Positions 1-12,003 of a DNA stretch of 64,000 nt are shown here, in pieces (positions within the stretch are counted from its first letter, which is position 1; each line of letters opens with the position of its first letter). The DNA lies in assembly GCA_014925825.1 (NCBI GenBank), contig JACGCK010000001.1:868001-932000 (forward strand), in the 5' to 3' direction. A program made the position numbers and the translations under genes. Source of the DNA: Pholiota molesta. Lineage: Eukaryota > Basidiomycota > Agaricomycetes > Agaricales > Strophariaceae. The notes beneath the pieces are model-generated. The model was not told the origin of the DNA and did not search any database. It saw only the letters and a list, made by a program, of their open reading frames with translations.

Positions 1-1771
1 ATATCAAAACGCTGCCACTCCTCACCCGTCACAACCCAGCCAGCGAACGGGCCCCCAGGTCCTACGAGCTGGCGCTTCGCCGCCTGGTACGCGCTCGCGG
101 ATCGTTTTGTTTGCAATATGTTCTCCTGCCAGCGGGGGTGTCGCTGTATTTACAAGCATCAGCGATCGGAGCAAGTTCGCGAGCTCGGAAGGAGCGCCTT
201 CAGAGCGACGCACCTCGGATTTGAATCGGAATTCACTCTGGAATGCGCCGGAGGCAACAGTGCGTGTACCTGCGTCGCGAGAGCAAAAAGTGCTATGCGC
301 GACACGGCCGGTCTGGATTGTGGAAAACGAGGTTCAGTTATGGCTCGTGAAACGATAGAACGAAGTGATGAAGGGCAAATGTTAAAAACGAGGGAGAAAA
401 AACCAGGTACTTAATAAACCTAGTAAATACATAACAGCGCGCTACGCACCTTGATTTCTCGCGATAGCGATGTTTGGGCGAGACGCCGCGCCGCAGGCCA
501 TTGATCAGCACTTCTGGTTTTGCACCACAATGACTACCGTCGCTGTCAGCGGTCCAGCAGAGCGCTGCAGATGGAGATGAGGGGTGTTTTTAGACGAGGA
601 GATACGTAAAAGTGACGTTCTACGCACATTCGTTGCACGATGTCGACGACCCAAGGACGCTGCGCGCGTGCATGAACGGCACGTCCGTGAAACGGATCTC
701 TGGAGCATGGAGCGCATATCCCTCAGGCAGACCTGTACAGCACAAAGTGCACAATTCACATTAGCTTGCAAACCCGATACGAAAGCACAATCCCGAAAAC
801 GCACACACCTTGCACCCCAGCAACTCGCCCCGCAAAAGCACGCGCGCAATCTTCCCTCACCACCGCCCGCAGCTTTTCCGGCACCTCCTGCGCCCCCACC
901 ACCACACTCGCAATATACACGGGCGCCAGGACGCCCGCGCCCAACGCGCCCTGCACGCCGAGAACCGCCCATCGCGCGAGCTTGTCGCTGCACGCCATGC
1001 ACCGGGTCGGTGGGCTGTCTGCGCGCCCGGGCTTCGTGCGCAGGACGCTGAGGAGGAGGTAGTCGTCGCGCCCGCGCGCGGTCGTGGGGGCTGCAGGGTC
1101 CTGGGGTATGGGGACGGGTGAAGGAGACAATGAGGGTGCGGGAAGACGGTGGGCGTCTTTGAGGGCGGCGATGGCTGGGTCCTGGAGCGCGGCGAGGTAG
1201 CGCGTGGACGCGTCGCCGCCTGCGGGAGAAGTTGAGACGTGAGCTTACTCGGAGGAACGAGTGACTGAAGAAGGTGCGTACACGGGATGGTGGAGACATA
1301 GAGATGCAGCTGGACACCCTGGGACAGCGTAATCTTTCCGTCTTCGGCGCGCTGTACAAGCCACAGCGAGCGGTAGGGAGCGGCGGCGGAGTCGGGATCG
1401 TTGTCGTTCAGTGCAGCGGGATTACTAGTATACATGCGCCTGGTCTCTTCGAGAAACCATCTGAGCGCGGCGCGGCGCGCGAGTACTTCGGCATGACAGT
1501 CGTGCACGGCCTCTCCGTGGAGAGAGAGACGCGAGGCGGGAAGGCACTTGGTGCCCGTCGCGAGACTGATGATCTTCATTTCTTCTTCATTGTCCAATCG
1601 TTCAATAGAGTGAGATCCATCGCCGACGGGGTGGCGAGAGCGGGTGAGGAAGAAAGATGCGAGGATGGTCCATTGATTGTGCGGCGGCGTGTATGCGAAG
1701 CGCTCGTAGGTGGCGTGGATAGCTAGGACGGCGGTGCGGTAGGGATCGGCGAGGTCATCGTGGTCAGAAGG
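1..1771 (-). CDS. TAD1: tRNA-specific adenosine deaminase 1 (C-terminus cut by window edge)
   Basis: Tad1/ADAT1 family enzyme, which deaminates adenosine 37 of tRNA-Ala to inosine. Reading leftwards, the first exon carries [20 protein letters not shown] and the deaminase core [12 protein letters not shown], with zinc-ligand His and catalytic Glu in HAE. An intron splits the next zinc motif, STIPC/GGDAST. It is followed by [20 protein letters not shown], whose second Cys of MACSD completes the zinc site, and by [11 protein letters not shown]. Later exons give [44 protein letters not shown] and [20 protein letters not shown], all typical of the family C-terminus. The last few residues lie beyond base 1. 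I chose the ATG at 1771 (MPSDHDDL); an in-frame ATG at 1837 would add 22 residues. The splice joining the last two exons (about 120-215) did not resolve in phase. Confidence 0.88.
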
Positions 1772-2415
1772 CATCAGTGGCCGGAGCGGGTGGCCGGACC
1801 TGGCTTGGCTGACCTTGAAATGCATACTCTTGGTCAAGTTGGCTTGTACATTTTCCTACAAGCAAAGGTACACTACAGATGGTCAATGAAGAGCAGAGTC
1901 TAACTAACAATGATCTGATATAAATGCTAATATCTTATTGCAGGAGGTGGTGGGGCAGAGCATCAGTAAAATGCACTGCTATAGGCTACGGAGAACAGAG
2001 CAGGGCGCGAGAGTGGGATGATTTGGTTGATTGATGCGGAGACTCAAGTGATTCGCGTGTTTGGCGGTGTATCCTGGTTCGAGTTTGTCTGCTGCCATCA
2101 CGTTCCCGCCGTCGCCCCCGCCCAACGGCCCTTCCAGTCCTTTCACCCCACCCCACGCCTGGGTCTCCGTTCCTTCCTTTCTCTCTCTCATGGACCACGA
2201 CGCCGCCGCCAGGAACAGGGTCCGTGCATCTCTCGTCTCCCCGCTCTTTGCTGACCATCCCCGCTGCAGTTTGAGGGCTTCAAGCTGGGCAATGGCCTGC
2301 CACCGACAGCCCCGTCGGTGTCGCCAAGCACGGCCATTCCCGCTCCCACTCCCGCAACCTCTCCATCTCTTCTTCGTTCTCTTTTCCCCCTTCAAAATCT
2401 ACGACTGTAAACGAC
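1772..2415. promoter_or_regulatory. Divergent intergenic region, TAD1 / coiled-coil gene
   Basis: This 640-bp gap separates two divergent start codons and should hold both promoters. The right part is rich in C and T tracts (about 2100-2400), as is common upstream of highly expressed fungal genes. Short open frames here have no coding character. I see no clear TATA box or other recognisable site. Confidence 0.45.
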
Positions 2416-5400
2416 ATGTCTCATTTTTCTTTTCCCCTAAGTAATGCCAACCTCAATGCTGGCAGCACCGCACCTTCTCTTTCGCCCCCCATTCCCCCGC
2501 CGTGTCCGAGTCCCACATCGCCCAACCTCCTTCCCCCTCCAAACGCAATTCCCACCATCGCCGCCGCTCCTCGGTTTCAACCCGCCACGAGTCTGCCGAA
2601 ATGATGGGCGTCGCTCTCCCTGACCTGCCACCCTCTACCTCGGACGACAATATCAATTTGGGCGAGAAGGACTCTATCAGGCGACGTGCCCTTTGGGCTC
2701 TCGAAGGCAAGCCCGACGTCTCCTTCAACAAGGTCGAGATACCCGATATCTCCACGCCTGACATGGAAAAGATCATGTTTGACTTCTGTACGTATTCTAT
2801 TTATTACCCCGTTACCGCTCTTTACTCATATTTACGTACCCCAGCTTCCAAGACGTCCGCTGCCACATCCTTCGGCAATGGCCTCAATCCAATCATGGCC
2901 AGCAAACGCGACTCTTTAAGCTTCTCGCCACTTCTTCTTCGGCGAAGGACCAGTTGCATACTCTTGTCGAAGAAGAGGAAGAAGACGAGTCTCTCGATGT
3001 ATCCAAGGAAGACCTCGCCGCCCTGCCGTCTCCCACGAGCTCCATCAAGGAGAATGTTCCTCCATCTCTGCCTTCCACCCCTGTTTTCGCCGTTACTAAA
3101 CCTACTCCTTCCAAATCTCGCCCTTCCAATTTACATCTTCGACCGCTATCCCTTACTCCCGAAAATCTTAATATTACCCCTACTTTGCCTTCTCCCACTC
3201 CCACCCCCAGCCCCCGTTCAGGTCTTCGCTCTCTGTCGTTGACACCTTCGTCTTCCATTGACGAGTCAACTCTCAACGGCAGCTCAAGTACCAAACAATC
3301 AAGGCGCACTTCCCTTGTCATTTCTCCCACCCCTGCAGCCAAGCGACCAGTGCTGAACCTCGCACTTGAGCAGCTAGGAAATTCCGCCGCCACGTCCACA
3401 TGCGACGACGATTCGAAACCCACGCGCAGAAGCAGCATTTCGTACAAGCAGTCTTCACATGGCAGCGTAACGACCAATCTTGCAGGTCTTCCCACGCCCG
3501 AGATGACACCTACTTTTGGGCGGCGCTATTCCAGTGCCTCTACGGGCGAGCGCGACTCCATTTCGTCCTTCGGCTTCGGCGCCGGGCGCAACAGCAGTGC
3601 CACCGCCGCCACCGAGGACGACAGTTTTTTTCCAGCCCCCCCGACACAAACGCGGCCTCTCAGCGCGAGCGAGCAGCATTTTCTCTTCAAGTCGCATAAT
3701 GCGCTTCTTGCGCGGATCACCGACCTAGAGCGAGCGCTGATGATGAGACGGCGCGAGTCGGGGGGTGCGTACTCTGCCGGCGGCAGCTCGCGCCCGATGT
3801 CCGCTGCGTCGTCCCGCTCCTCGCTCGACGGCGCGGGCAGCGCTTCGCCTCTCTCCTCAAGCGAGCCAAGCGACGAGATGCTCCGCTTGATCGCCGATCT
3901 CAAGGCGGAGAGGGACGAGCTAAAGCGCGACGCGGACGGATGGCGTACCCGTGTCTCCGATATGGAGGCGCAACTCGGGGTACTCGCCAAGCGTGTGGAG
4001 AACGAGCGCCGCGAGGCGTGGGTTGCGCGCTCGCGCGTGGGCCTGCTCGAAGTCGAGAAGGGCGTCCTCAGCAAGAAGCTCGATGCGGTCGAGGAGCTGA
4101 ATGCACTGCGTCGTGAGGAGCACGCGCTGCAGCAGAAGCGGTGGGAGGAGGAGCGCGGCCGGCTTGTCGGCAAAGAGGACGAGAGCCGGCGGAAGGTGGG
4201 CGAGTTGGAGGCGGAGCTGGAGCGCGTGCGCAAAGAGCTCGAAGTAGAGAGGCTGATGAAGAGCGCATTGATCAAGGAGCGCGCTGCCAAGGAGCAAGAG
4301 GAGAAGGAGATCGACCCGCTCGCGACGCCTACTCTGAGATCCTTTGAGGCGTACACCCGGCAGGCTCTGAGCAAGGCCCATGGCCTTGGCTTTGCGTCGG
4401 TCGATTCCGAGAGCTCGATCACTGATGTCGAGGCTGATTCATCTGACGACGGCCAACGCAACCACTTGGCATTCAAGCTCGGCTCAGTGCAAGAAGAATC
4501 CGAGGATGAGGACGACCACAGCGCATATACCTACTCCGAAGAGACGTACTACGACGATGAGGAGGATAGCGGCTTGGCGGGATACGAGGACGAGGACGAG
4601 GGGGACACGGACATGAGCCTGCAATCGTCCTCCTCTTTCGGCTCTGAGGAAGATCTGCCGCGGTCCGTCGCGCATCTCCAGCATAAGAGCACGGAGCTGC
4701 CGCCGTCGCCTACGACGCCGACGTCGAACCAGGTCTTCACTCCGCCGCGCCCCACGGGCCACCAGCGGCGCGCTACGCTGTCCAAGACATGGACCTTCCC
4801 CTTCGGTGCCGTCCCTGCGGTTGCTGACGCTGCGAAGGACCAGAGCGCGCAGGACGAGGATGCTGATGATGAGGAGCAGGATCGGTTCTTCGGGTGCTGG
4901 ATGACGGCGACGATGCGTCGTTTTCGGTGCCGAGTAGCCCGTCCGCGTATTCATACGAGAAGACTAAGGGCGCTTTCGCGCGTGCATTCAAGTTTGCACC
5001 CGAGGATGATAACGCGTCCTTCTTCGTCCCTGGCGTCGGGTTCCCTGCTGGCGATGAGGAGGAAGAAGAAGAGGCTGAGGAGCAGGAACGCAGACTCTCG
5101 GTGGTCGCTGAGGAAGCGGAGGAGGAGGAGGAGGCGGAGGAGCAGATGGCAGGCAACAGGCTGAATGACTACGAGGAAGAGGACGACAGCGAGATGTTTG
5201 GCGAGATTGGCGGCATCCGCATCACGTTCACACCGCCGCAGGAGGAAGAGCCCAGGGAAGAGCGCGCGCAGATCGCAATTTCGTCACCGACCAAGCGGAC
5301 TTCGCCGCCGCCAATGCTCCCTGCGCTGGACTTTGGGCTCGACGCGGATGAGGAGGATGCGGAAGAAACCTGTGTGATTCCGATTAGCTTTGGGCGCTCG

Positions 5401-6506
5401 TTGCTTGACGAGCGACAGCCGTCTCCCCCGCCTCGCCGCCAACCCTTCCCGCACGCTCGCAGATGACATTGGCGGCGATCACGCCACCGTCATCGGTGCC
5501 TAGGGTGCAACCGCCATCGATCACGATATCCGCGCGGCCAATGTCGCCGTCGATGATCCCCGCCCAGCTTCGCCCTCGAATAATTCTTTGGCATCGTCCA
5601 TTCCGCGTCCTGTGGGGACACCCAAGCCTGTAGCGGCCGCTCTATTCACGCCGGCCAAGCCGGCAGTCGCACGGGCAATGACGCTGCCGATGTCGCCTCC
5701 GATGTCCTTTGTGACACCACCGACAAAGCGCGGCGGCGCGCTGCCGTCGTTCATCCCGACGCCGGTGTCTTCGCCTTCTCCGCTCCGCACCCTCCAACGG
5801 TTGGCGCTGGCGCGCGCGCCAAACCTGCTATTGCGGCGCCGATGTTTATTCGTCAGCCTACGCGCAAGCCCCTGCTTCCCACACGAAGGCTGCGACGACG
5901 GGAAATACGAGCGCTAGCACAAGCGCAAGTACAAATGGTTCGACCCTGATTCCCACTTGCCGTCATTCGTAGGCCTTACTGATTATCTGTTTGTTCCACC
6001 ACCCCAGCATTACCGCCGTCTTCCTCTTCTCGCTATCCTTCCCTGCCTACCTCCCCGTCCTCCATTGCCTCCTCTTCGTCCTCTTTCTATAACTTTTTGA
6101 CCTGAGCGGTGCGGGAAATGATGCTGCGTCTTCTGCACAGATGAAGAGCGTTGATTTTTCGCATGTCCATACTCTTTCTGGCGCAAGTGTGGGGTCAGTA
6201 GACTCGCTTCAGCGCCAGTCAGGTTACGGTCTCTCCTCGATTGTGGCGTCGCCGTTCAAGAGCTTCACAAACTTCATGCCTCATACATGGGCCAATCCTC
6301 CCCTGCCGGCTGTGTCTCTTTCTTCCCAATCAATAATTGCCAACCGTACCAATGAGATGGTTGCAGCGAAAGCCACCTGTTATGTCTCGCGGCAAAAACA
6401 GTTGCGCAAGTTGCAGCTGCGCATGGAGGTGGAAGGTGTCGTGCCCATGAGTAGCTCTGTCGCCATGGGATGCAGGAGCTGCGATGGTGCTCTCGTGTTT
6501 ATATAA
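2416..6506 (+). CDS. Serine-rich acidic coiled-coil protein, frame broken several times
   Basis: Conserved-looking fungal protein of unknown function, probably over 1,000 residues. From the ATG at 2416 (MSHFSFPLSNANLNAG) come a Ser/Pro-rich N-terminus with RRRALWALEGKPDVSFNKVE, an intron at 2788-2844, and LLATSSSAKDQLHTLVEEEE. A long low-complexity stretch is followed by a heptad-rich coiled coil (about 3880-4310), acidic blocks (about 4500-4620 and 5050-5190), a Pro/Thr-rich part and a basic C-terminus with KQLRKLQLRMEVEG and CRSCDGALVFI before the stop at 6506. The frame changes near 2494-2498, 2915-2917, 4892-4894, 5790-5792 and about 6100. At the first four, one extra base in a C, T, G or C run restores a smooth protein. 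Between 5466 and 5588 the frame is also unclear. These may be sequencing losses or real decay. A cytoskeletal or scaffold role is only a guess from the coiled coil. Confidence 0.6.
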
Positions 6507-8950
6507 GGTTGGTCCTTTATCAGCTACTCCTTTCATGTGCTAGTTACTGACGGAGATGCTATGTCCAGACGTGCTGACTCTTACTCCAACCCTCTTCTCT
6601 TGAAAACGGACAAAAAAGAACCTTCTCCGTCGTCGGCTTTTATTTGTCACTTATTAGCACCTCCTGCACATTTTATATCTCTTGTCGCATGTCGTGGACT
6701 TAGTTTTGTAGTACATACCCATCCCTCCATCTTCCTATTATGACTCCCCATTCACACCTTCCTCATCATGCAACCACACCTCCATTCTATGCCTCCTATG
6801 ACCTTGACCATCACCACCTTTCCCATCATTTCCATTCATATCCGCCGCTCCTCTCATAGCCCTCCGGACTACATTTATGGAGCACATTTTGGCGTACACC
6901 TCCCCTTCCCTCTTCCTGTCCTTCCCCTCTGTGTTGACTGATATCACTCCTTGCATACTAGTTATCCATCCGCCCAGTCCGAGTCTGTGTCGTCTCTGTT
7001 CTCCCTTTCACTTTTTTCACGTTATCTATCTCTGCGGCTTGATGTTGTAGATTGAGGGGAAGGATCCTTTCTTTGTTTTTTCTCAGGTGTACATTGTATT
7101 ATTATCACTAGCTATCTTGTTTTCTTCTTGCAGTTGACGATTATCGTTCAATATACGCCCCTTGTATGTTATCTTCGAGTGATTCTACTATATATGCCCA
7201 AAAATATGCGGATACTTTAATTTAATACCGGTAAAATCGAGAGAGAATTAAATGGAACATGTTAGTCAAACGGTAAACTTCAGTTTCAATAGTATACGCA
7301 TATGTTTAAAAGGAAGCAGAAGATACAATTTGATACTCGGAAATTGCGAGAATGTCGAGGAAAGAATCAAGAAAAAGGAGTGTACGTAGGGTAACGAATG
7401 TTGAATGTCGTAGTCAGGATTAAGGTATAGGATTGTCCATCATGTAACCAGTATGATTGAGGATTTATATCTGAGTTTAACTGGGAAGTACGAGTGTTGT
7501 TCATAAGTGGAGTTGAACGTTGATTATCGAATGGATATTGCCCGCAATTCGCCGGCGCTTAAAACGGGTCTCCATCCATGATGTCCAACTGGCGGGCGAG
7601 AATTCTGCCTTTATGCCGCTTTCAGTAGGCTGCGGGGCTTGCTCCGCGTCTCCACCCTTGCGTTGGCGGCGAAGCCTCCCTCTGAATACGATAATCGAAG
7701 AATAAATCTGTTAGGCGCCCATCATGACGAAAAGAAGAGAAAACATTATGACGCACTGCAAACTGCAAGTTTCCACCGATCAGTCCATCATTCTGAGGTA
7801 CTGTCTTTAGTTGAATATCTGAGTACGCATAGCACAGGACTCACGATGGGGGCAGCAATGACGAAGGACAGCGCGGAGAGGAAGAAAAGAGTGGGCTTGC
7901 AAACGCATGGTAGGGATGTAAGATGAGGGGAGACTGCAGGTAAGTAACGCAGAAATTTTGCAGTGGGGCTTTTTAATTGTTGGCCAAAGTTGAAACAGAT
8001 TATCACTTGTTCCTGTGCAATCAGAATTGAAAGCCTGCCATAGGTGCCTGTCTTGCCGTACTTGTCAATTCAAGGCGTCGTCGGACGAAAACTTCTCTGT
8101 ATTTGGCCTTGGCTAGCGGTTTTGTCCCTTCTTGTACTCGCCGCCCTCGACCGGGAAAAAGTTTCCGGAACAGGAGACACTTCTCTAGATATTGAAGCGC
8201 CAAGCGCCTGAACGTTCGATATTTCATCTCCCGTTATGCCCGTTACTTATGCCCATCAATCTATCACTTTTTTCGTCAAGACTCCGCCCTGGATGTTCGA
8301 GCCGGCTCTTATACTTAGGCAGTGGCAAGCCTTTCCGAATCCTCCGCCACATTCTAGAACTCGTAACTAACTTGCTAGAGGAGATATATTGCTGTCTGGA
8401 CTGGCGGGATGCTAGAGGGGTGTAAAGCTTCTGATCTTTTTCACCATATATCTTCACTTTTGATTTCATTGACTAGATCAAGCCAGAAGGAATCTGAAGG
8501 ATGCCAAGTATTGTCACTCTTTCAACATTTTCTTATCGGGTATGTACATATACTAGGTGTTAGAAAAAACGCTATGTCAACTTTCACAGGCTGCCCAACA
8601 TCCCCCATGGAAATTACAAGGTAGCGGCGAATGAGTTGATACTGAGACGAAGTAGGTCTAGATGCATGACATGAAGGTGAATCAGTAGTACAGATGTTGT
8701 ATAATAGTGGTATGCATAAATGACATGACTGCAGCGAATAGCAGCCTAAGCGTAAGCTCTTGCCAAACCGAACCGAACAGCGACCATGAGAGAAGACAGG
8801 GATAGGGGTTACTTAAAGAACTCGAAGACCCAATAACGAAAAGAAAAATAAGGAACACGTTGAATAAAATGGATCGCGTCGCAACTATCGTACAAACCAC
8901 ACTCATCGCAGGTCATAAAACAAAGGCAAAGAGAGAAAATAAAGAAGAGG
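6507..8950. other. 2.4-kb gene-poor interval
   Basis: I found no recognisable protein or RNA gene. The left part (6510-7200) is T/C-rich and is probably the 3' region of the coiled-coil gene; the rest is AT-richer with no long frame. One weak candidate lies on the minus strand at about 7640-7917. From an ATG at 7917 a basic N-terminus ends at a GTGAGT donor, and a following open segment would give about 80 residues in all. In another frame the same first exon encodes a hydrophobic stretch, LFFLSALSFVIAAPI. Neither reading has a family I know. Confidence 0.35.
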
Positions 8951-10895
8951 TCATGAATCTTTCTTACTCTGAGCCAACGATATCATGTCTTCCGAAATGG
9001 GACTGGACGGCTCCAAATCCAGCACCTCATTTAGATTGTCTTTGAATGCAGGCAACTCGCTCTGACTTGACCCTCGACTAAGAGTGCGAGGTGTAGAAGC
9101 GCCTGACAGCCCTGACTTCAACGAGTTTTCAGCGATTTCTTTCCGTAGCGCTTCCAATTCACGCTCAAACCTACGAATATAAAGATGAGCAAATGTATTA
9201 AACCAAAAGGAAAGGTTGCACTCACTTTCTGCCGAAAACTTCGATGTAGAAACCGCCTCCATTCCAAACACTGACTGAGAAGATTACAAGCAAGAAAACC
9301 GCACTCCAGAAAGAGCTTTGATAGAGGAGGAAGATGGCGGGGATTTCAGTAAGAAGAGCATAGACTGCGTATAAACACATCAGTCAGACATTTTATCGCG
9401 AATTGTTATGTTGTTACTCGCCGAATTGACCGCCCATGAAGGATGCCTCGCGATATCGTTCTGGAACTGCGGAAAGCATGCGTCCAATTGCTCCACGTTT
9501 TCGTTAAGGAGAAACGAAAAGGACGTCGTTCGTTGGCCAGACTGAATCTTGGCGCGACGATCCACAAGCACGAACTGGAAACAGATGTCAAATGATCACA
9601 AATCAAGACAGCGATAAGACATACTTCCAGTAGAGGATTTGCCAAATTGCATCTGTAACCCAGATCAGAACCATTTCGTGCGGATACATAAGACTCACAT
9701 ATAACGCCGCTGAGAAGGATCCCCTTCATCGGATGGAGTGTTGAGACTTCATTCAAAGCAGGGAATCGTTGACTGGCTTGGGGATAAAAGTGCCTATCAC
9801 TATGATTAGAAATGATAAACGCGAAATGGGGGAAAATAGGGTACCTTATCACCGTAAACGACAATGGCCCGTAGATATGAATGAACAGAGAAGTAACCTT
9901 ATCCTGGTCGTGAAATACAAGGCTATTCCGCCAGGTAATAACGGCACTGGCAAGGGAGCCATGGGAAAGGCAATAGCAAGCCACGAAGAGTTCAGGGCTG
10001 CTTGGGAAAATCCATATGTAAACGAAGTTGAGGATGGTGACGTAGTAGCATAGGTCGAAGAGGAAGTAATGCCATGCCCGTTTCTTGTATTGATAATAGC
10101 GGAGAGGCAGGAGATAAAGACCTATCACGGTGTATGCGATATGGATCCATCTACGAGAGAGTTAGTGGAAGCACTGTTACAAATACCTGCCAAGCCAACG
10201 CACTGAGGAGCCAATCCAAACATGAGGGCGGTGAAAAGTAACGTCATAACACCGAAGAAAAACGACACTTTTTCGCGCGTTCGCACAACCTTGGCGGACT
10301 GCCACGATGCTTGTAGAGAGGTGACGCGTGTTGAAAGCTGCGGTGGGCGCGTTTTGAGTTCGTAGAAAGCATAGGAGACAACAGTATACGCACCTTGAGT
10401 TTGAAGCTCTTGATTTCGCGCTCCAAGTTCTCCGCGAGCAGGTCTCCGGAAAGGTCCTTGATCTTCAAGTCCTTAAGCTTCAGATCCTTAAGATTTAGAT
10501 CCTTGATCTTGAACGTCTCTTCCGCCTTCATCTTCAGGCGATCGCTATGCTTTTGGAGCTTGCGCTGCAGAAGGTCCACATGCGAGTCGAAGTAGGTTTC
10601 GATGGTGTCTACAGAGAATTCAGCAGATTGCCACATTGTGGGGAAAGACTGGAGGATAAAGCGTACCGAGTAGAGTAAATGCGCTAGTTAACTGCTCAAA
10701 AGTGTCGTCGCGCACAAAGCGCTCGAACGGCGCCGAAAAATAGCCCTTGCCCAAAGGGGAGATGGTGGCCGCGTCGTCATTATTCGAGAGGACGTCGAAA
10801 GAGCAAGCAACAAAGAATTGGCGCAGGTGGTGGCAAAGCGAAGCAAGCAACGAGAGCCACACCGCGTCCAGGCCACTCAGGACGTGTTGCCACAT
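8951..10895 (-). CDS. GPC1: Glycerophosphocholine acyltransferase (DUF2838)
   Basis: Multi-spanning membrane enzyme of the Gpc1 family, which acylates glycerophosphocholine to lysophosphatidylcholine in phospholipid remodelling. Diagnostic segments are YKKRAWHYFLFDLCYYVTIL, YIWIFPSSPELFVACYCLSH, VITWRNSLVFHDQDKVTS, SGQRTTSFSFLLNE, MLSAVPERYREASFMGGQF and WNGGGFYIEVFGRKFEREL, with a Ser-rich tail ending at 8951. At least eight exons. The first joins SAFTLL to DTIETYFDSH by an intron ending at about 10612. The N-terminal part contains the pentad repeat KIKDL/NLKDL/KLKDL/KIKDL. The exon near 9500 reads out of frame unless one base is added to the run at 9498-9501, after which it matches the family (NEKRGAIGRM). 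The ATG at 10895 is the only upstream in-frame ATG I see, but it is uncertain. Confidence 0.87.
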
Positions 10896-11250
10896 CGACT
10901 CATTCGGTCACTCTCTCGCTTAAGTCATCAAGCCAACATCGAGCATTTCCCCGGATGTCGTCTGGCAGCTTTGTATCGTCGAACGTGCGTACTACATACT
11001 GTCTTTTTAGAGCAGGGCATACGGCGTATCTCCCAGTCGGCCTGTGCATTCAAGGTGCGCGTCAGGAAGTCAGGAATTTGTGCAGAGCGAGCATGACGTC
11101 CAGAACAGGCGATGCGGAAGCAATTGCCCAAAGCGTCAATTGAGTTGCTTGGCGCTGGGACCGTTTTGAACACAACCACAACCACAGCGAGCCCGCATCT
11201 CTACCAGCGCTCGACTTTTCTCTTGTCTCCTCTGATCTATCAACTATATA
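10896..11250. promoter_or_regulatory. Shared promoter region, GPC1 / ATG44
   Basis: A 355-bp divergent interval between the GPC1 start (minus) and the mitofissin start (plus). Just before the plus-strand ATG there is an AT-rich stretch, ATCAACTATATA. I see no other distinct motif. Confidence 0.4.
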
Positions 11251-11762
11251 ATGCTTGGAAAACTGGGTTTGTGTCCTGATACTTGGGCTTTTGTCAATCC
11301 CGCTCATATATCTTCCGGTCAACTGCAGTCCATCTCGGTTTTGATGCTCTCCTTATCACGGCTTTCCTCGCTGGGGTCAAGCGCACCACAGGGCTAACGT
11401 GAGTACATGTGCCTCTGCTTCAAAAAAAAAGTCGTCTAACTATTGGTATACAGGCCGGCACTTTCCCAAGTTCCAAACAAAGATGTCCGTCGTACGTCGT
11501 CTATCTCCTTCCAATTACTGATCTTTCCTCACATTGGCCATGTAGACCTGCTCAATTCGTATCTAGAATTTGGTAAGATTAATCTGTGTGATCAACTACC
11601 ATGACTCTAATGACCTCATCTCTGGAATGGCAGGCGAATATGCTTTTGATTTTGCAGTTGTAATATTTGGTGTAGGTTTATTCCTCATGACCCCGAGGTG
11701 TACACAGGCTGATCCTCCTCCCCTCTCCAGCGATCCTCTCTTTCGAGCGAAAGAGACAATGA
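11251..11762 (+). CDS. ATG44: Mitofissin (DUF1748 family), six tiny exons
   Basis: Small protein of the DUF1748 family, whose characterised member Atg44 is a mitochondrial intermembrane-space protein needed for mitochondrial fission during mitophagy. The 72-residue product is assembled from exons 11251-11266, 11329-11398, 11454-11491, 11546-11572, 11634-11669 and 11731-11762. Every junction has GT...AG ends and compatible phase. It starts MLGKLVHLGFDALLITAFLA, continues with GVKRTTGLTPALSQVPNKDV and a second hydrophobic part around YAFDFAVVIF, and ends FERKRQ. The family hallmark is the N-terminal HxGFD...LAGxKRxTGL block, and the length fits the usual 70-75 residues. No exon is long enough to stand out as an open frame, so the gene is easily missed. 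It is transcribed away from GPC1 and converges on OST2. Confidence 0.88.
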
Positions 11763-12003
11763 ATTACCTGTCTATCTATGGGAACTGCAGACCATCTTCG
11801 CGCTCGTCTGTTCCTCATGTTATCGGTTCGTCCTCCGGGTTCAACGCAGTCAGGACTCAACCCACCTCTCGAACAACAGTCTACATGATACCTGCTTCAA
11901 GTATAATACCTGCTTCAAGAGTAGCAGCCTTTTACTTCCATCGTGTTTGAAGAATCCTTTTATATTGGGTATAGCAAGTTACTTTTCGATAGCATTTCCA
12001 GAA

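Noticed and set aside
505..1359. 284-codon minus-strand frame overlapping TAD1
   Set aside because: Arg/Pro-rich off-frame reading of TAD1 exons; the deaminase motifs are in the other frames.
3526..4476. Long minus-strand frame (316 codons) within the coiled-coil gene
   Set aside because: Ser/Arg-rich antisense of a GC-rich coding region; the plus strand has the sensible coiled-coil protein.
2890..4900. Programmed frameshifting in the coiled-coil gene
   Set aside because: No proper slippery heptamer or downstream structure is seen, and the same kind of shift occurs in unrelated genes of the window, so missing bases are simpler.
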